This document shows positions 6,359 through 6,603 of a DNA stretch of 6,603 nt, piece after piece. The translations under genes and the position numbers were made by a program. Positions within the stretch are counted from its first letter, which is position 1, and each line of letters starts with the position of its first letter. The stretch comes from an uncultured Eubacteriales bacterium (GTDB lineage: Bacteria; Bacillota; Clostridia; Peptostreptococcales; Anaerovoracaceae). Location: NCBI GenBank assembly GCA_902797195.1, contig CADBRY010000052.1, positions 1 through 6,603 on the forward strand. The letters are read 5' to 3'. Under the pieces are notes generated by a model. It was not told where the DNA came from. It ran no database searches and worked only from the letters and a program-made list of their open reading frames with translations.

Positions 6359-6369
6359 GCCTTTACAGA

Positions 6370-6603
6370 TCAACCTTTAAGCTTCTTCTCTGCTTCCGAT
6401 CCGGGAAGAGGCGGGAACTTCTCATCAAAGAGAACTTCATCCTCTCCGAGAGTTACCACTGTTCTTATCTTGCCTCTCTTCTTCTGGACGGCGTATACGA
6501 TCACAGCCGCAGCTATAATTACCACGCATGCCCAGAATACCAGCTGATCCTCAAATACCAGCATTATCATCGCCGCTATCTGAAGCACTATGGCGAAGAT
6601 CTC
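6370..6603 (-). CDS. Unidentified membrane protein, C-terminal part (runs off right edge)
   Basis: I do not recognise this protein. The frame is open from the right edge to the TGA at 6370, giving 77 residues. Two hydrophobic stretches are separated only by E-D-Q: an upstream one (I-F-A-I-V-L-Q-I-A-A-M-I-M-L-V-F) and a stronger one (L-V-F-W-A-C-V-V-I-I-A-A-A-V-I-V-Y-A-V). The second is followed by Q-K-K-R-G-K and a charged tail with P-P-L-P and a Lys-rich end. By the positive-inside rule the tail is cytoplasmic. Internal ATG and GTG codons exist (for example GTG at 6588 and ATG at 6570), but none has an obvious ribosome binding site in view. It is most likely the end of a longer membrane protein or a small two-helix protein that begins just outside. 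It converges on nth. Confidence 0.6.
   Translation of the reverse strand, partial: EIFAIVLQIAAMIMLVFEDQLVFWACVVIIAAAVIVYAVQKKRGKIRTVVTLGEDEVLFDEKFPPLPGSEAEKKLKG

Overview
The window looks like part of a chromosome from a Gram-positive, probably anaerobic member of the Bacillota (class Clostridia). This is inferred from AGGAGG-type ribosome binding sites, a sigma-A type promoter, a compact clostridial-type SerA, and a peptidase S11 D-Ala-D-Ala carboxypeptidase. Base composition looks near 50% G+C by eye (not computed). No species-level assignment is justified.

Layout. From about 5390 leftward, four genes lie on the minus strand in transcription order: serA (4129-5268), serC (2980-4071), an S11 D-alanyl-D-alanine carboxypeptidase with an unusually long cytoplasmic tail (1256-2983), and the first 402 codons of uvrC (1-1206), which runs off the left edge. 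A good sigma-A promoter (5364-5392) sits before serA. No terminator was found inside the cluster, the serC/carboxypeptidase junction overlaps, and the other gaps are 49-57 bp, so a single operon is likely. It joins serine biosynthesis (3-phosphoglycerate to phosphohydroxypyruvate to phosphoserine), peptidoglycan trimming and nucleotide excision repair.

Divergent to serA, on the plus strand, is nth (endonuclease III, 5503-6147). Right after its stop codon lies a roughly 100-bp palindromic element (6148-6246). It is bounded by a 17-bp direct repeat whose two copies compete for the same central complementary segment. A probable bidirectional terminator (6256-6308) follows, then a second stem-loop. 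Converging from the right edge is the C-terminal part of an unidentified small or partial membrane protein (6370-6603, minus strand).

Most of the content is housekeeping. The less ordinary parts are the palindromic element after nth, a 27-bp tandem duplication that copies the carboxypeptidase stop codon plus the uvrC ribosome binding site, the duplicated short motif in the carboxypeptidase tail, and a possible leaderless start for nth. I see no defence system, CRISPR array, tRNA, rRNA or insertion sequence here.
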